A DNA stretch of 64,000 bases from SMWC01 sp963581225 (GTDB lineage: Bacteria; Pseudomonadota; Gammaproteobacteria; Steroidobacterales; Rariloculaceae): positions 1 through 64,000 of the forward strand of contig CAUZMW010000001.1 in assembly GCA_963581225.1 (NCBI GenBank). The letters are read 5' to 3'. A model generated the notes under the pieces. The model saw only the letters and a program-made list of their open reading frames with translations, ran no database searches and was not told the origin of the DNA. Shown here piece by piece: positions 41,411-49,786 of the stretch; position 1 is the first letter of the stretch; each line of letters begins with the position of its first letter. Both the position numbers and the translations under genes were made by a program.

Positions 41411-42625
41411 ATGCCCAAGCACTTCATCATCATAGGCGGCGGCCAGGCGGGCGCGCAGGCGGTCCAAACACTACGCCAGAACAACTTCGACGGCCTCATC
41501 ACGCTGGTAGGCGAAGAGCGTCAACTACCCTATCAACGGCCGCCGCTGTCGAAAAATTATCTAGCCGGTAAGCTGGACGCTGAACGGTTGAGTCTCCGGT
41601 CTGCGAGCTTCTACTCAGACCGGAACGTCACGCTGGAACTCGGTACGCGTGCGGATACTCTGGAGCCGTCAAGCCGCCGGTTAAGACTCGGTGACGGTCG
41701 AGTACTCGACTACGACGGACTGCTACTCGCGACCGGAAGCCGGGTTCGGCGACTCGATTCGCCCGGCTCCGACCTCGCCGGGATTCACTACCTCCGTACT
41801 ACTGCTGACGCAGATGCTATCCGGGCTGAGTTTCTACCCGGCAAGAAACTCGTGATCGTGGGCGCCGGTTATATCGGGCTGGAAGTTGCTTCCATCGCGG
41901 CCACGCTCGGCGTGGACGTGACAATACTCGAGGCCGCCGATCGCGTGATGGCCCGTGTCGTCAGCGTCGAGACATCGCATTTCTATCTTAACTATCACTC
42001 CAGCGCGGGCGTAGAGATTCATTGCGATTCGAGCGTTACGGTTTTCCACGGTCGGGATCGGGTCGCAGCGGTTGAGACGGCGGCGGGCCGGCGCTTCAGT
42101 TGTGACATCGTCGTCGCCGGAATCGGCATCATGCCCGAGGTCAGCCTGGCCGAAGCGTCGGGCCTGAAATGCGACAACGGCATTCATGTCGATGACCATG
42201 CGCGTACCGATGAACCGAGAATCGTCGCGGCGGGCGACTGCACGAATCATCCGAACCCGTTCGCGGGCCGGAGGATTCGTCTTGAGTCCGTGCACAATGC
42301 GATCGAGCAAGCGAAAACTGCCGCGCTGAGCCTGCTTGAAAAGTCCCAACCGTATGCGCAGGTTCCATGGTTCTGGTCCGATCAGTACGACCTGAAACTA
42401 CAGATTGCCGGACTCTCCGGAGATCATGACCAGATAATCGTCAGGGGCAACCCGAAGGAGAACCGGTTCTCGGCGTGTTATCTGCGCGCTGGAAGGCTCG
42501 CCGCCGTGGAGGCGGTAAATTCTCCGCGAGATTTCATGTTCGGTAAGAAGCTAATCGCGGCCGAGGTGGTGGTGACACCGGAGCAGGTAGCGGATTCGGC
42601 CGTAAGCCTTGGCGATCTCTTATAG
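41411..42625 (+). CDS. NAD(P)/FAD-dependent ferredoxin or rubredoxin reductase
   Basis: 404 residues. FAD motif FIIIGGGQAGAQAVQTLRQ, NAD motif VIVGAGYIGLEVASIAATLG, and the second FAD contact IVAAGDCTNHPNPF with LESVHNAIEQAK. This is the reductase type that feeds cytochrome P450, rubredoxin or Rieske dioxygenases. No partner ferredoxin is adjacent. A palindromic mobile element follows its stop after 15 bases. Confidence 0.88.
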   Translation: MPKHFIIIGGGQAGAQAVQTLRQNNFDGLITLVGEERQLPYQRPPLSKNYLAGKLDAERLSLRSASFYSDRNVTLELGTRADTLEPSSRRLRLGDGRVLDYDGLLLATGSRVRRLDSPGSDLAGIHYLRTTADADAIRAEFLPGKKLVIVGAGYIGLEVASIAATLGVDVTILEAADRVMARVVSVETSHFYLNYHSSAGVEIHCDSSVTVFHGRDRVAAVETAAGRRFSCDIVVAGIGIMPEVSLAEASGLKCDNGIHVDDHARTDEPRIVAAGDCTNHPNPFAGRRIRLESVHNAIEQAKTAALSLLEKSQPYAQVPWFWSDQYDLKLQIAGLSGDHDQIIVRGNPKENRFSACYLRAGRLAAVEAVNSPRDFMFGKKLIAAEVVVTPEQVADSAVSLGDLL

Positions 42626-42640
42626 CGCAAATACGGGCAA

Positions 42641-42712
42641 ATACGGGGACGGTCTACCTAACTATCTAGACAGTTCAACAGGGTTCGTGAATTAAGTAGA
42701 CCGTCCCCGTAT
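42641..42712. mobile_element. 72-bp imperfect palindrome, RAYT-type element
   Basis: Left arm ATACGGGGACGGTCTACCTAA (42641-42661) and the right arm (42692-42712) match as an inverted repeat at 20 of 21 bases, around a loop of 30 bases. The left 21 bases are identical to those of the element at 14939. A degenerate copy of the start (ATACGGGCAA) precedes it at 42631. Compact palindromes with this sequence are associated with REP-associated tyrosine transposases. Confidence 0.75.
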
Positions 42713-42737
42713 CTCGCGAAAGTAAAAGCTGCCCGGT

Positions 42738-43421
42738 TTATTCCGCGGCGAGGCTGGTCGCCTTCCCGGGCAGACTCACGAATAGTCGCGCGGTAAAATC
42801 CCCGGGGCCGCGGATTTTATCGAAACCGGAGAGTTCGTAGCTCTCGACAGCCGTACCCTCGAGGTTGGCGAAGCGACCCGTCGCGCCTGCGGTGATCGCC
42901 GAACCGCCCTCGCCCGGACCGGCGGTTGGGCGATAGTTTCGCGGTCCCTGCCAAGGCCGATCGAGATACCAGACAGGAATTAACGTCTCTTTCAGAAATG
43001 GCCAGAGGTTGCTGTCCGCTCGAATAAAGAACGAGCCCTCGCCCGAGATCGTGACGAGCCAGTCGTCGTCGACCATAATGCCCCGCGTCAACATTTCCGT
43101 ACTCTCGGAAAACTGGCTTAAGCGACTCGCTATGCCAACCGGAGCGTCCTCCTCATCCCTTAGCACGACGACACTCAGCATCGACTTACTGATCGTGCTC
43201 TCCCACAACTCGGGGATAGATGCCGGTCGTAACGGTAACCGGGACCCGCCGCTATGGGTTACGACGAGGCCCTCAGCGAATGGCGAGCGATACGTAAACA
43301 CGCGCGCGTTGACGCCGGAAATGAAGCCAGCGTCCGCTGTGATCGGATTGTAGTAAAGCCCGACCAGCACGAGCGCGCTGCCGAGCACGAACCCGAGTAC
43401 CGAAGTGAGCAAGAATTTCAT
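42738..43421 (-). CDS. Membrane-anchored protein of unknown function, paralog B
   Basis: 227 residues: one N-terminal helix (about 3-24, LLTSVLGFVLGSALVLVGLYY) and an exported domain. It shares a segment order with the gene upstream (43418): an LRPASIPEL block, VVVLRDEEDAPVGIASR, DDDWLVTISGEGSFFIRAD, and the end RFANLEGTAVESYELSGFD. These align with VEHFKLRNIDGDVIGVAAR, WALTIPSRGTLRLRG and EFAGLIGSYSESWSISGVS in the partner. The function is unknown. Overlaps the partner by four bases. Confidence 0.75.
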   Translation of the reverse strand: MKFLLTSVLGFVLGSALVLVGLYYNPITADAGFISGVNARVFTYRSPFAEGLVVTHSGGSRLPLRPASIPELWESTISKSMLSVVVLRDEEDAPVGIASRLSQFSESTEMLTRGIMVDDDWLVTISGEGSFFIRADSNLWPFLKETLIPVWYLDRPWQGPRNYRPTAGPGEGGSAITAGATGRFANLEGTAVESYELSGFDKIRGPGDFTARLFVSLPGKATSLAAE

Positions 43422-44068
43422 CCGCCAGCCTCTGCTATGGTATGCAGCTGAATTGTTCCGCGCAGTTCGCCAGCCTGACTCACTCCGCTGATAGACCAGC
43501 TCTCCGAGTAGCTGCCGATCAGGCCTGCAAACTCGTGGCTGCCTCCGGCAACAAGGCCGGACTCAGCCTCGACAGATCCGATCGCCAATTCGACATCGCC
43601 GCTCCATGCCTGGCCTTCGACGCGGCCTGCGGCACCAAGCGCGCGATCGAGCGCGGCCGGATCGGCCGCACCGCGCAGACGCAGCGTACCCCGACTCGGT
43701 ATAGTCAACGCCCAAGCGGCGGTTGCCTCCGCGTCGGTGACACTCGTATGCCTGGCCGCTACGCCAATCACGTCACCGTCAATATTGCGTAGTTTGAAAT
43801 GCTCCACCAGCACTGGATTGGCTGCGAACTCCTCGGGAAGTTCAATATCCGCGGGAAAAGAGCTGGCCCGCAGCCCCATCTGGGCCGTGCCCGCGCTCGA
43901 GATTCGGTCGACAGGGAATCGGATCAGGAAGTCTTCGATACGCCCCCCGTTGTGAAGTACCGTCGTGATTGACGCTGAACGTGGATGGTCCACCCACGGA
44001 TAGAACCGTGCGGCACCAAGGGCCACGATGATGCCTAAGAGAATCCCTGCGACGAAGGCTGCTTTCAT
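43418..44068 (-). CDS. Membrane-anchored protein of unknown function, paralog A
   Basis: 216 residues with an N-terminal anchor (about 3-20, AAFVAGILLGIIVALGAA) and a periplasmic strand-rich domain. It is the first of a two-gene operon with its distant paralog at 42738 (ATGA overlap). No catalytic motif, cysteine pair or binding signature was found. Two coupled, anchored paralogs may form a heterodimer. Confidence 0.75.
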   Translation of the reverse strand: MKAAFVAGILLGIIVALGAARFYPWVDHPRSASITTVLHNGGRIEDFLIRFPVDRISSAGTAQMGLRASSFPADIELPEEFAANPVLVEHFKLRNIDGDVIGVAARHTSVTDAEATAAWALTIPSRGTLRLRGAADPAALDRALGAAGRVEGQAWSGDVELAIGSVEAESGLVAGGSHEFAGLIGSYSESWSISGVSQAGELRGTIQLHTIAEAGG

Positions 44069-44141
44069 TGGTTGCTAGCTTACTGATCGTGCCTCGGACG
44101 TAAAGTATCTCTTCTTCCGCGGCAGGATACGGGTACGGATT

Positions 44142-45731
44142 TCACAAAATAGCACGCTCAGCACCTAAAATACTCCCGAAATAGCCGGCCAGGTAGTCCT
44201 CGAAGGACTGATCCGGCCGCCGCTCCAGAGCCTGAGCTCGAGCGAGCGAGCGCTCCGCGGCGCGGGCGAACAACGCCAACTTATCCGGCGACAAGCTGAG
44301 ACTACGGAAGTACTCTGCATGAGATTTTGAGAGGTCCAGTGTGAAGTCGAGGAAACCCTGCCCGCTCTCCCTTATATTGGCCACCAGCTGGGCCGACGGC
44401 GTCAGACTCGAATCTCGCAGGGCCGTGCGTTGCGCCTCGACGGCCGCCAGATAGCCCTCTCCGTCAACATCCAGAATCGCCGCGACTTCCAATAGGCGCT
44501 CGGTGAGCGCGAGCCCGCGGTCACGCATCGAAACATTCTTCCCAGACTCGGGCAGTGTCAGCCCGGGTTTGCGGCCCTCCCGTGCGACCACAAGGTCTCT
44601 TTCGTCAATCTCGGCCTGCTCAGCGGCGTCAATCGGCGGGCTTTCCGCCAACAAACAGTAGATCAATGTGGCCTCCGCAAAGCGCAGTTGGTTCTGATTG
44701 ACGCCGACGGGATCGAGCATGTTGATGTCTAGCGTCCGTACCTCGACGTAGTCGACGCCCACATCACGCAGACGGACGATCGGCGGAGAATCTCCTCCCG
44801 GCGCGGGTTTGGGGCGAATCGAACTGTAGTACTCATTTTCAATCTGCAGAATATTGGCGTTGAGCTGACGGTAAGTTCCGTTTACTCGAACACCAATTTT
44901 CTCGTAGCCGGCGCTGGGCGTCGTGACCGCCGCGGCGAGTCCCGCCGTGTAGTCCTCGAGAGAGTTAGCCGAAATCTGCAGTCCGGCCTGGGTCTTGTTG
45001 CGGTAGCCGATATCGCTCATGCGCAAGCTTGTGCTGAACGGTCCGTACCATGTCGATGAGTTCAGCTCCTCAAGTATTTCATGACCATTGGGACAGAAGG
45101 ATTTGCACAGCGCCGGCGAGGCACCGAATAGGTAGACGAACAGCCACGCGATACGCCGATAGTTTCGGACTAAACCCATGTACTGAGCGGAGATGAAGCG
45201 CTGCAGCGACTCCGTACTCTTCTGCTGCTCGCGGAATGGCTCCCAGAACGAGACCGGCAACGAGTAATTGTAATGAACGCCGGATATCGCCTGCATCGCC
45301 CGGCCATAGCGATAGCCAAGCCCGCGCCGATAAATAGTCTTCATCTGGCCGAGGTTCGATTGGCCGTAGGTAGCGATCGGAAGGCCCGCGTTTGGATTGA
45401 CGATGCACGGCATGCTTTGAGCCCACAGCAATTCGTCTTCCAGGTTTTGAGACACGAAGCAGTGACTGTCACATAGAAACTGGACCGTCTCCCAGTTCGT
45501 TGGATAAGGCGGGGTGACGAACTCCAGCTGAGCTTCCGAGTAGTCGGTCGTTAGATACGGATGGGTGAGCGCGGATCCGAGACGCGTGGGATGCATTCGC
45601 GCTGACAGGTGCCCCTCACTGTCCACGCGCAGGCATTCCTTCTCAATGCCACGAAGCCCACACCGTATTAGCTTGGCGTGAGCCTCGTCCTGCAACCAGC
45701 CTAAGGGCGGGGAATTTCCGATGGAATTCAT
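44142..45731 (-). CDS. gshA: Glutamate-cysteine ligase
   Basis: Makes gamma-glutamylcysteine, the first step of glutathione synthesis, in the cytoplasm. 529 residues, close to the E. coli enzyme. Signatures include RCGLRGIEKECLRVDSEGHLS, TTDYSEAQLEFVTPP, ISGVHYNYSLP, and EVRTLDINMLDPVGVNQNQL. The gene is divergent from the DUF2845 gene. gshB is not in this window. Confidence 0.95.
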   Translation of the reverse strand: MNSIGNSPPLGWLQDEAHAKLIRCGLRGIEKECLRVDSEGHLSARMHPTRLGSALTHPYLTTDYSEAQLEFVTPPYPTNWETVQFLCDSHCFVSQNLEDELLWAQSMPCIVNPNAGLPIATYGQSNLGQMKTIYRRGLGYRYGRAMQAISGVHYNYSLPVSFWEPFREQQKSTESLQRFISAQYMGLVRNYRRIAWLFVYLFGASPALCKSFCPNGHEILEELNSSTWYGPFSTSLRMSDIGYRNKTQAGLQISANSLEDYTAGLAAAVTTPSAGYEKIGVRVNGTYRQLNANILQIENEYYSSIRPKPAPGGDSPPIVRLRDVGVDYVEVRTLDINMLDPVGVNQNQLRFAEATLIYCLLAESPPIDAAEQAEIDERDLVVAREGRKPGLTLPESGKNVSMRDRGLALTERLLEVAAILDVDGEGYLAAVEAQRTALRDSSLTPSAQLVANIRESGQGFLDFTLDLSKSHAEYFRSLSLSPDKLALFARAAERSLARAQALERRPDQSFEDYLAGYFGSILGAERAIL

Positions 45732-45772
45732 GGTCGAATAGTAAGTCGATCCAGGCCGCTCGGGAACCGTGT

Positions 45773-46120
45773 ATGAAAAAGATCAGAACTATCGCAACCG
45801 CTAGTCTTCTAATACTCGGACTAGCCAGCGCCTCGAACGCTCTCGCGATGCGTTGCGGCACTAGGCTCATCTCCAAAGGCGACCATATATCAAAACTACT
45901 GCGTTACTGTGGCGAGCCGGATTTTGCGCAAACTCGCTCGGCTCAGCGGTCATATTACAACCGCTTCGGTCAAGTACTCTTTACAGGTTTTTATGAGGAG
46001 GTCTTGATCCAGGAATGGACCTTCAACCTTGGGCCGAATAAATTGATGCGCGTCGTCAAGATGGAGAATGGCGTCGTTACCGACGTTCGGCATCTCGGCT
46101 ACGGCTATACCCGACGCTGA
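45773..46120 (+). CDS. DUF2845 exported protein
   Basis: 115 residues. A signal peptide (about 1-25, ending SNALA) is followed by MRCGTRLISKGDHISKLLRYCGEP, the hallmark of DUF2845 with its two cysteines, and then a strand-rich part with EVLIQEWTFNLGPNKLMRVVK. It is periplasmic. The function is unknown; the cysteines probably form a disulfide. Confidence 0.88.
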   Translation: MKKIRTIATASLLILGLASASNALAMRCGTRLISKGDHISKLLRYCGEPDFAQTRSAQRSYYNRFGQVLFTGFYEEVLIQEWTFNLGPNKLMRVVKMENGVVTDVRHLGYGYTRR

Positions 46121-46153
46121 ACACCCACAGACGTCGTACTCGACTGATCTCCG

Positions 46154-46432
46154 TTAGCCGGTCGTGCCGGTTCGCAGACTAGGCACTTCTTCGAACTCAT
46201 AGCCGATGACATCGCGGGTGTCCGGGTTCACAATCGCCTTGCCGCGGCGAAAACACCCGGTTGTGCTCGCCGTCTGATCGAATTCTTCCGCAGACTTTAC
46301 CGTCTCGAGCGTGACATGCCCGTCGGCATCCCGCACCAGACGCTGCGCGCCAGCGACGAAATCGTGCGGCTGCCAGCGTTCGTCATCCGAATTCCCAAGT
46401 AATAGCGCGATGGTTTCTGTATCGTCGTTCAT
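46154..46432 (-). CDS. Small hypothetical protein
   Basis: 92 residues, acidic N-terminus (MNDDTETIALLLGNSDDE), no signal or membrane segment. AAGGAAGG lies ten bases upstream of the ATG. One CFRRGKAIVNPDT block might be a strand-turn. I recognise no family. Convergent with the DUF2845 gene. Confidence 0.6.
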   Translation of the reverse strand: MNDDTETIALLLGNSDDERWQPHDFVAGAQRLVRDADGHVTLETVKSAEEFDQTASTTGCFRRGKAIVNPDTRDVIGYEFEEVPSLRTGTTG

Positions 46433-46544
46433 TGTCGCCGGCCTTCCTTAGCTTGACTGCCATTACCTAGCAAGGCGCGTGCCAGAGACTGTAATGGTTT
46501 TTAAATTAACTGGTTAGAGGACGGCCCACCGAGCGGGGCGCCCA

Positions 46545-46900
46545 AATGGGGCACATGTTGACGCGGATTGACAACTTCGGCACCGGCTACTCCTCTTAGC
46601 ACCCTACAACAGTTCCCAATCAGTACGCTGAAGATCGACAAATCATTCGTTCGCGATGTCGCCGTGGACGAAGACGACGCGACGATCGTGGCGACGATCA
46701 TCAAAATTGCACGCAGTCTGAAAATGGCTGTCGTCGCGGAAGGCGTCGAGTCGCAGGAACAGTTGGAATTTCTACGCGAACACGACTGTGATTACGTCCA
46801 GGGTCACCTGTTTGGCGACCCGATGACCGCCGAAGGCCTGTTGGAACTGCTCATCGATCAGGAGGAGGGCAGTAATCAATATCAGGCGCTGTTCGGCTGA
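46545..46900 (+). pseudogene. Remnant of an EAL-domain (c-di-GMP phosphodiesterase) gene, truncated and frameshifted
   Basis: The piece begins near RIDNFGTGYSS, the EAL motif normally IDDFGTGYSSL, then hits TAG at about 46598. One base out of frame it continues as LSTLQQFPISTLKIDKSFVRDV and on through IIKIARSLKMAVVAEGVESQEQLEFL and DYVQGHLFGDPMT to a normal end. Everything upstream of the DDFGTGYSS motif, including the EAL tripeptide itself, is missing. It is a decayed 3' fragment. Confidence 0.85.
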
Positions 46901-47020
46901 GTTCCTCGAGCCGCGCCGGTCCCCGCTCGGGAGGTCGAGACAAGGTCGAGACTTGGTATCACCAGAGCCCCTGGGGTATAGTTGCGCGCATAAGAACCCA
47001 AGTGTTGCCGAGGTAACAAC

Positions 47021-47386
47021 ATGAATTCACTGAAGTTTCTCCTTGTATTAGTGGCGGGCAGTTCGGCGGGAGTCAGCCTGGCATGCGATTACCCTGCTCT
47101 GATAACCGTTCCGGACGGCCAGAGTTCGACTATGGAAGAACTGATCACGGCGCAGGCGGGCGTCCGGTCCTACATCGCCGGTATGGAGGCCTACCTGGCG
47201 TGTGTGAATGAGGAACTAGATGCCACTGGCAACAATGCACCGACTGAGTACAAAGCCATCATGTTCTCTCGGCACAACGCCGCCGTCGCCGAAATGGAGG
47301 CAGTCGCTGCCGCATTCAACGAGCAGGTCCAAGCCTATAAAGAAGCGAACCCAGAGCCTACCGCGCCCGCCGGGATGGGCAATTAG
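47021..47386 (+). CDS. Small periplasmic protein, unknown function
   Basis: 121 residues. A signal peptide (about 1-21, ending GVSLA) leads to CDYPALITVPDGQSST, so lipidation at this cysteine is conceivable but the preceding residues (GVSLA-C) are not an ideal lipobox. The rest is helical (TMEELITAQAGVRSYIAGME) with a second cysteine, and ends in a Pro/Ala-rich tail. GAGGTAAC lies upstream of the ATG. Confidence 0.7.
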   Translation: MNSLKFLLVLVAGSSAGVSLACDYPALITVPDGQSSTMEELITAQAGVRSYIAGMEAYLACVNEELDATGNNAPTEYKAIMFSRHNAAVAEMEAVAAAFNEQVQAYKEANPEPTAPAGMGN

Positions 47387-47465
47387 TAAGCGTCGTAATC
47401 AACTTATAGCCGAACACGATGACGAGTATCGTCAAGGCGAACTCGAATGGATTATCGCGATCTCT

Positions 47466-47867
47466 CTAGTCTTTGAGGGACTCGAATTCTCGGTCGAGCT
47501 TGAAGCGGCTTGACGTCAGATATTTCTCCATTCGCTGCAGCCGCGCATCCATTTCCCGGAAACGATGTCTCACACTGTCCAGGGTCGCGTGAGGCGCGGA
47601 GCGCACCTGGCGTTGCAGAGAGTCAGCATCGGCATTGGTTGGTCTACCGAGGCTACGAAGTCTTTTTGGCAGCAACAACACCAGCAAAAAGTAGGCGACA
47701 AAGGTCGGGAAAGCAAAGAAGAAAAGGCTGAGCGCGGTGACGATTCGCGTGATCGCAAGATCGAAACCGAAGTACTCCGCGATGCCGGCGCAGACACCGA
47801 GAATGCATCCTTTGTCCCGGTCACGATAAAGCCGTCGTCCACCCATAAGATGTGTAGATCCACTCAT
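47466..47867 (-). CDS. pspC: Phage shock protein C
   Basis: 133 residues. The PspC domain RRLYRDRDKGCILGVCAGIAEYF is followed by two membrane helices (ITRIVTALSLFFFAFPTFVAYFLL) and a C-terminal coiled coil with FREMDARLQRMEKYLTS. PspC acts with PspB in the inner membrane to sense envelope stress and relieve PspA inhibition. It is the last gene of pspABC; its start overlaps pspB by four bases. Confidence 0.93.
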   Translation of the reverse strand: MSGSTHLMGGRRLYRDRDKGCILGVCAGIAEYFGFDLAITRIVTALSLFFFAFPTFVAYFLLVLLLPKRLRSLGRPTNADADSLQRQVRSAPHATLDSVRHRFREMDARLQRMEKYLTSSRFKLDREFESLKD

Positions 47868-48091
47868 GATCGTTTCCTCCAGTCCGGGACTTCATCTTCG
47901 AGAATGGCCTCCAGCGAGCTCAAGCGACTCTCCATACGCTGACCGGTCCGCCACAAGTCCTCCAGCATCTGCTCTTCGTCTGCCGACAGGCCACGGGTCG
48001 CTTTCCACTTCGTGATGTAGTGCATGATGATCGCGAGGGGTAAAACGCAAACCCCAATCGCGGCCATAAAGACAATAAGTACAACTTCCAT
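47864..48091 (-). CDS. pspB: Phage shock protein B
   Basis: 75 residues: one N-terminal membrane helix (about 4-25), then the basic block HYITKWKATRGLSADEEQML and a helical tail EDLWRTGQRMESRLSSLEAIL. This matches PspB, which partners PspC. It lies six bases after pspA. Confidence 0.92.
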   Translation of the reverse strand: MEVVLIVFMAAIGVCVLPLAIIMHYITKWKATRGLSADEEQMLEDLWRTGQRMESRLSSLEAILEDEVPDWRKRS

Positions 48092-48097
48092 CGTTTG

Positions 48098-48696
48098 CTA
48101 TCCTGCATCGGAGTTTTCTGACACACGTCTCGCGCCAAGGTCGTAGGACTCGACATGGCCCTCGACGCCGTCTATCCGCCGTTCGAAACCCTCGAATCGG
48201 ACCAGCGCATCATCAATCCTTCGGTCGCGTATCCTTTTTCGAACTTCCAGCTGGCAGCTGACGGTCTCATGCCTGGCCAGCAGAGCCTCCTGCTGAACCT
48301 TCGCGTCCGCCAATTTATCTTCGAGCCGGCCGACGTCGGCGTTGAGTTTCTCAAGGCCTTCATCCAGCGCAGCGCGGGTCGCCGCCAACGCATCGATAGC
48401 CTTACGGGCGCGAGATTTCTCGGCAAGTGCCGCCTTGGCCAGATCGTCACGACCTTTGTCGATGGCGAGTTCGGCCTTCGCTTGCCAGTCATCGGCTTCT
48501 TCGTGGAGAGCTTTCAACGTCCGCGAGGACTCTTTCCGGTCGGCGATCGACCGTGCCGCCGCGGAGCGAACCTCGACGAGCGTATCCTCCATCTCCTGGA
48601 TCATAAGCCGCACGATCTTTTCTGGATCTTCGGCCTTATCCAGAATGGCATTGATATTGGAATTTACGATATCAGTGAAGCGTAAAAAACGCCCAT
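48098..48696 (-). CDS. pspA: Phage shock protein A, frameshift just after the start codon
   Basis: PspA binds membranes and maintains integrity under stress. The coiled-coil body is intact (FTDIVNSNINAILDKAEDPE, LVEVRSAAARSIADRK). The natural start appears to be the ATG at 48696, preceded by AGAGGG, reading MGVF; the body is then one base out of frame. The gap is at a run of six T (48684-48689 on the complement); seven T would give MGVFLRFTDIVNS in one frame. As sequenced, the body frame only finds an ATG at 48736. The C-terminus (ESYDLGARRVSENSDAG) is shorter than usual. Sequencing error, phase variation or decay are all possible. Confidence 0.88.
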
Positions 48697-48712
48697 GGCT
48701 AAGCCCTCTGCA

Positions 48713-48727
48713 GTAACGTTCCGTTAC
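48713..48727. promoter_or_regulatory. Small palindrome between pspA and the sigma-factor gene
   Basis: GTAACG-TTC-CGTTAC, perfect six-base arms, sits between the divergent starts of pspA and the truncated sigma-factor gene. It might be an operator; there is no further support. Confidence 0.3.
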
Positions 48728-48728
48728 C

Positions 48729-49136
48729 GTGTTCATTGTCAGTTCTCAGGTTGCGCTGTCTGTGATCCGTTTTCCTGCTTCTCTTTATCTTTTCCGTATT
48801 GCGCACAACATCCTCGTCGATCACTACCGCCGTGCAGGTCGGCTGCCTGAGCTAACGTCGACGGAACATCTGGAACTACCGGATCCCGGCGCCGGTCCGG
48901 AGCGTGAGTTCACACAGTCCGAAATGCGCGCGGCAATCTCCGGGGCACTTGCCGATCTACCGGCCGCGCAGCGCGAAACATTCCTGCCCCACGAGGAAGC
49001 GGGCTTAACGTTGGAGCAAATTGCCACGATTGTCGGTACGGCCCGCAAGACGATCAAAAGCCGCCTGCGTTATGCCTTGAATCGGTTGCGGCGAGATCTG
49101 CGCGAACGGGAGGCCGTGGAGGTGAGACAGGCATGA
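48729..49136 (+). CDS. ECF-type RNA polymerase sigma factor, N-terminally truncated
   Basis: 135 residues against about 180-200 in the family. The visible part begins at the end of region 2 (LYLFRIAHNILVDHYRRAG) and includes an intact region 4 (LPAAQRETFLPHEEAGLTLE and IATIVGTARKTIKSRLRYAL). The first 15 or so residues (MFIVSSQVALSVIRFPAS) do not look like sigma sequence, and the DNA just upstream is already pspA on the other strand. The -10-binding part is therefore mostly absent, so it is probably a remnant or an anomalous regulator. Stop overlaps the next start by four bases. Confidence 0.75.
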   Translation: MFIVSSQVALSVIRFPASLYLFRIAHNILVDHYRRAGRLPELTSTEHLELPDPGAGPEREFTQSEMRAAISGALADLPAAQRETFLPHEEAGLTLEQIATIVGTARKTIKSRLRYALNRLRRDLREREAVEVRQA

Positions 49137-49708
49137 ATATACGAGAGTCGAAGAACACATTGCCCGAAGCGGAGCAGGTATCGAGTGCGTATCGTGCGGC
49201 GAACTTCGACGAAGAACCGCCGGCCGAGCTGGATCGCACGGTACTTGCGGCAGCAAACCGACATCGACGACGCCCGTTGGCGTCCTATCTGCCATCGCTC
49301 GCTCTCGCGGCAACCGTGGTGTTATCGGTTTCCCTGGTATTGACATCCGGCGTGTTGAATGAGAACACGGAGATCTTCTCGGATGAAGAAGCGGATGCGC
49401 CTGGCATCAGCGCGTTCCGGGCAGTTGAAGTGCGCTCTCGCGAAGCGGTGGACAACAATCGCGACGAGGCCGTCACTCCTACATTGCCTGAACGAGCTCT
49501 TCTGGGTGCGGCCGCCAACACAGCGGCAGCCGTGCAAACGATCTGTAACAACACCGACCGCGAAGAGCCCGTTGCCTGGCTTGGTTGTATTTCAACGATC
49601 CTCGAAGAAGGTAACGAAGACGACGCACGCCGAGAGCTAGCGGCATTCACTCAAGCGTACGCCGACTACCCACTGCCAGCAGATCTCGCCGCGGCGATTG
49701 AACCGTAG
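49133..49708 (+). CDS. Putative membrane anti-sigma-like protein
   Basis: 191 residues. The cytoplasmic N-terminus (about 1-48, with FDEEPPAELDRTVLAAANRH) is followed by one membrane helix (about 50-72, LPSLALAATVVLSVSLVLTSG) and a periplasmic domain with two cysteines (TICNN, WLGCIS) and a helical LEEGNEDDARRELAAF. Gene overlap with the sigma factor and this layout suggest an anti-sigma or sensor. No zinc motif of classical anti-sigmas is visible. Confidence 0.7.
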   Translation: MNIRESKNTLPEAEQVSSAYRAANFDEEPPAELDRTVLAAANRHRRRPLASYLPSLALAATVVLSVSLVLTSGVLNENTEIFSDEEADAPGISAFRAVEVRSREAVDNNRDEAVTPTLPERALLGAAANTAAAVQTICNNTDREEPVAWLGCISTILEEGNEDDARRELAAFTQAYADYPLPADLAAAIEP

Positions 49709-49786
49709 CCAGGGATGCGTAGGTTGCCATGCTAAGATCTGCGCCCCTTCTTACAGATTCATGTTATTCGCGGAGCGTACATTCAG

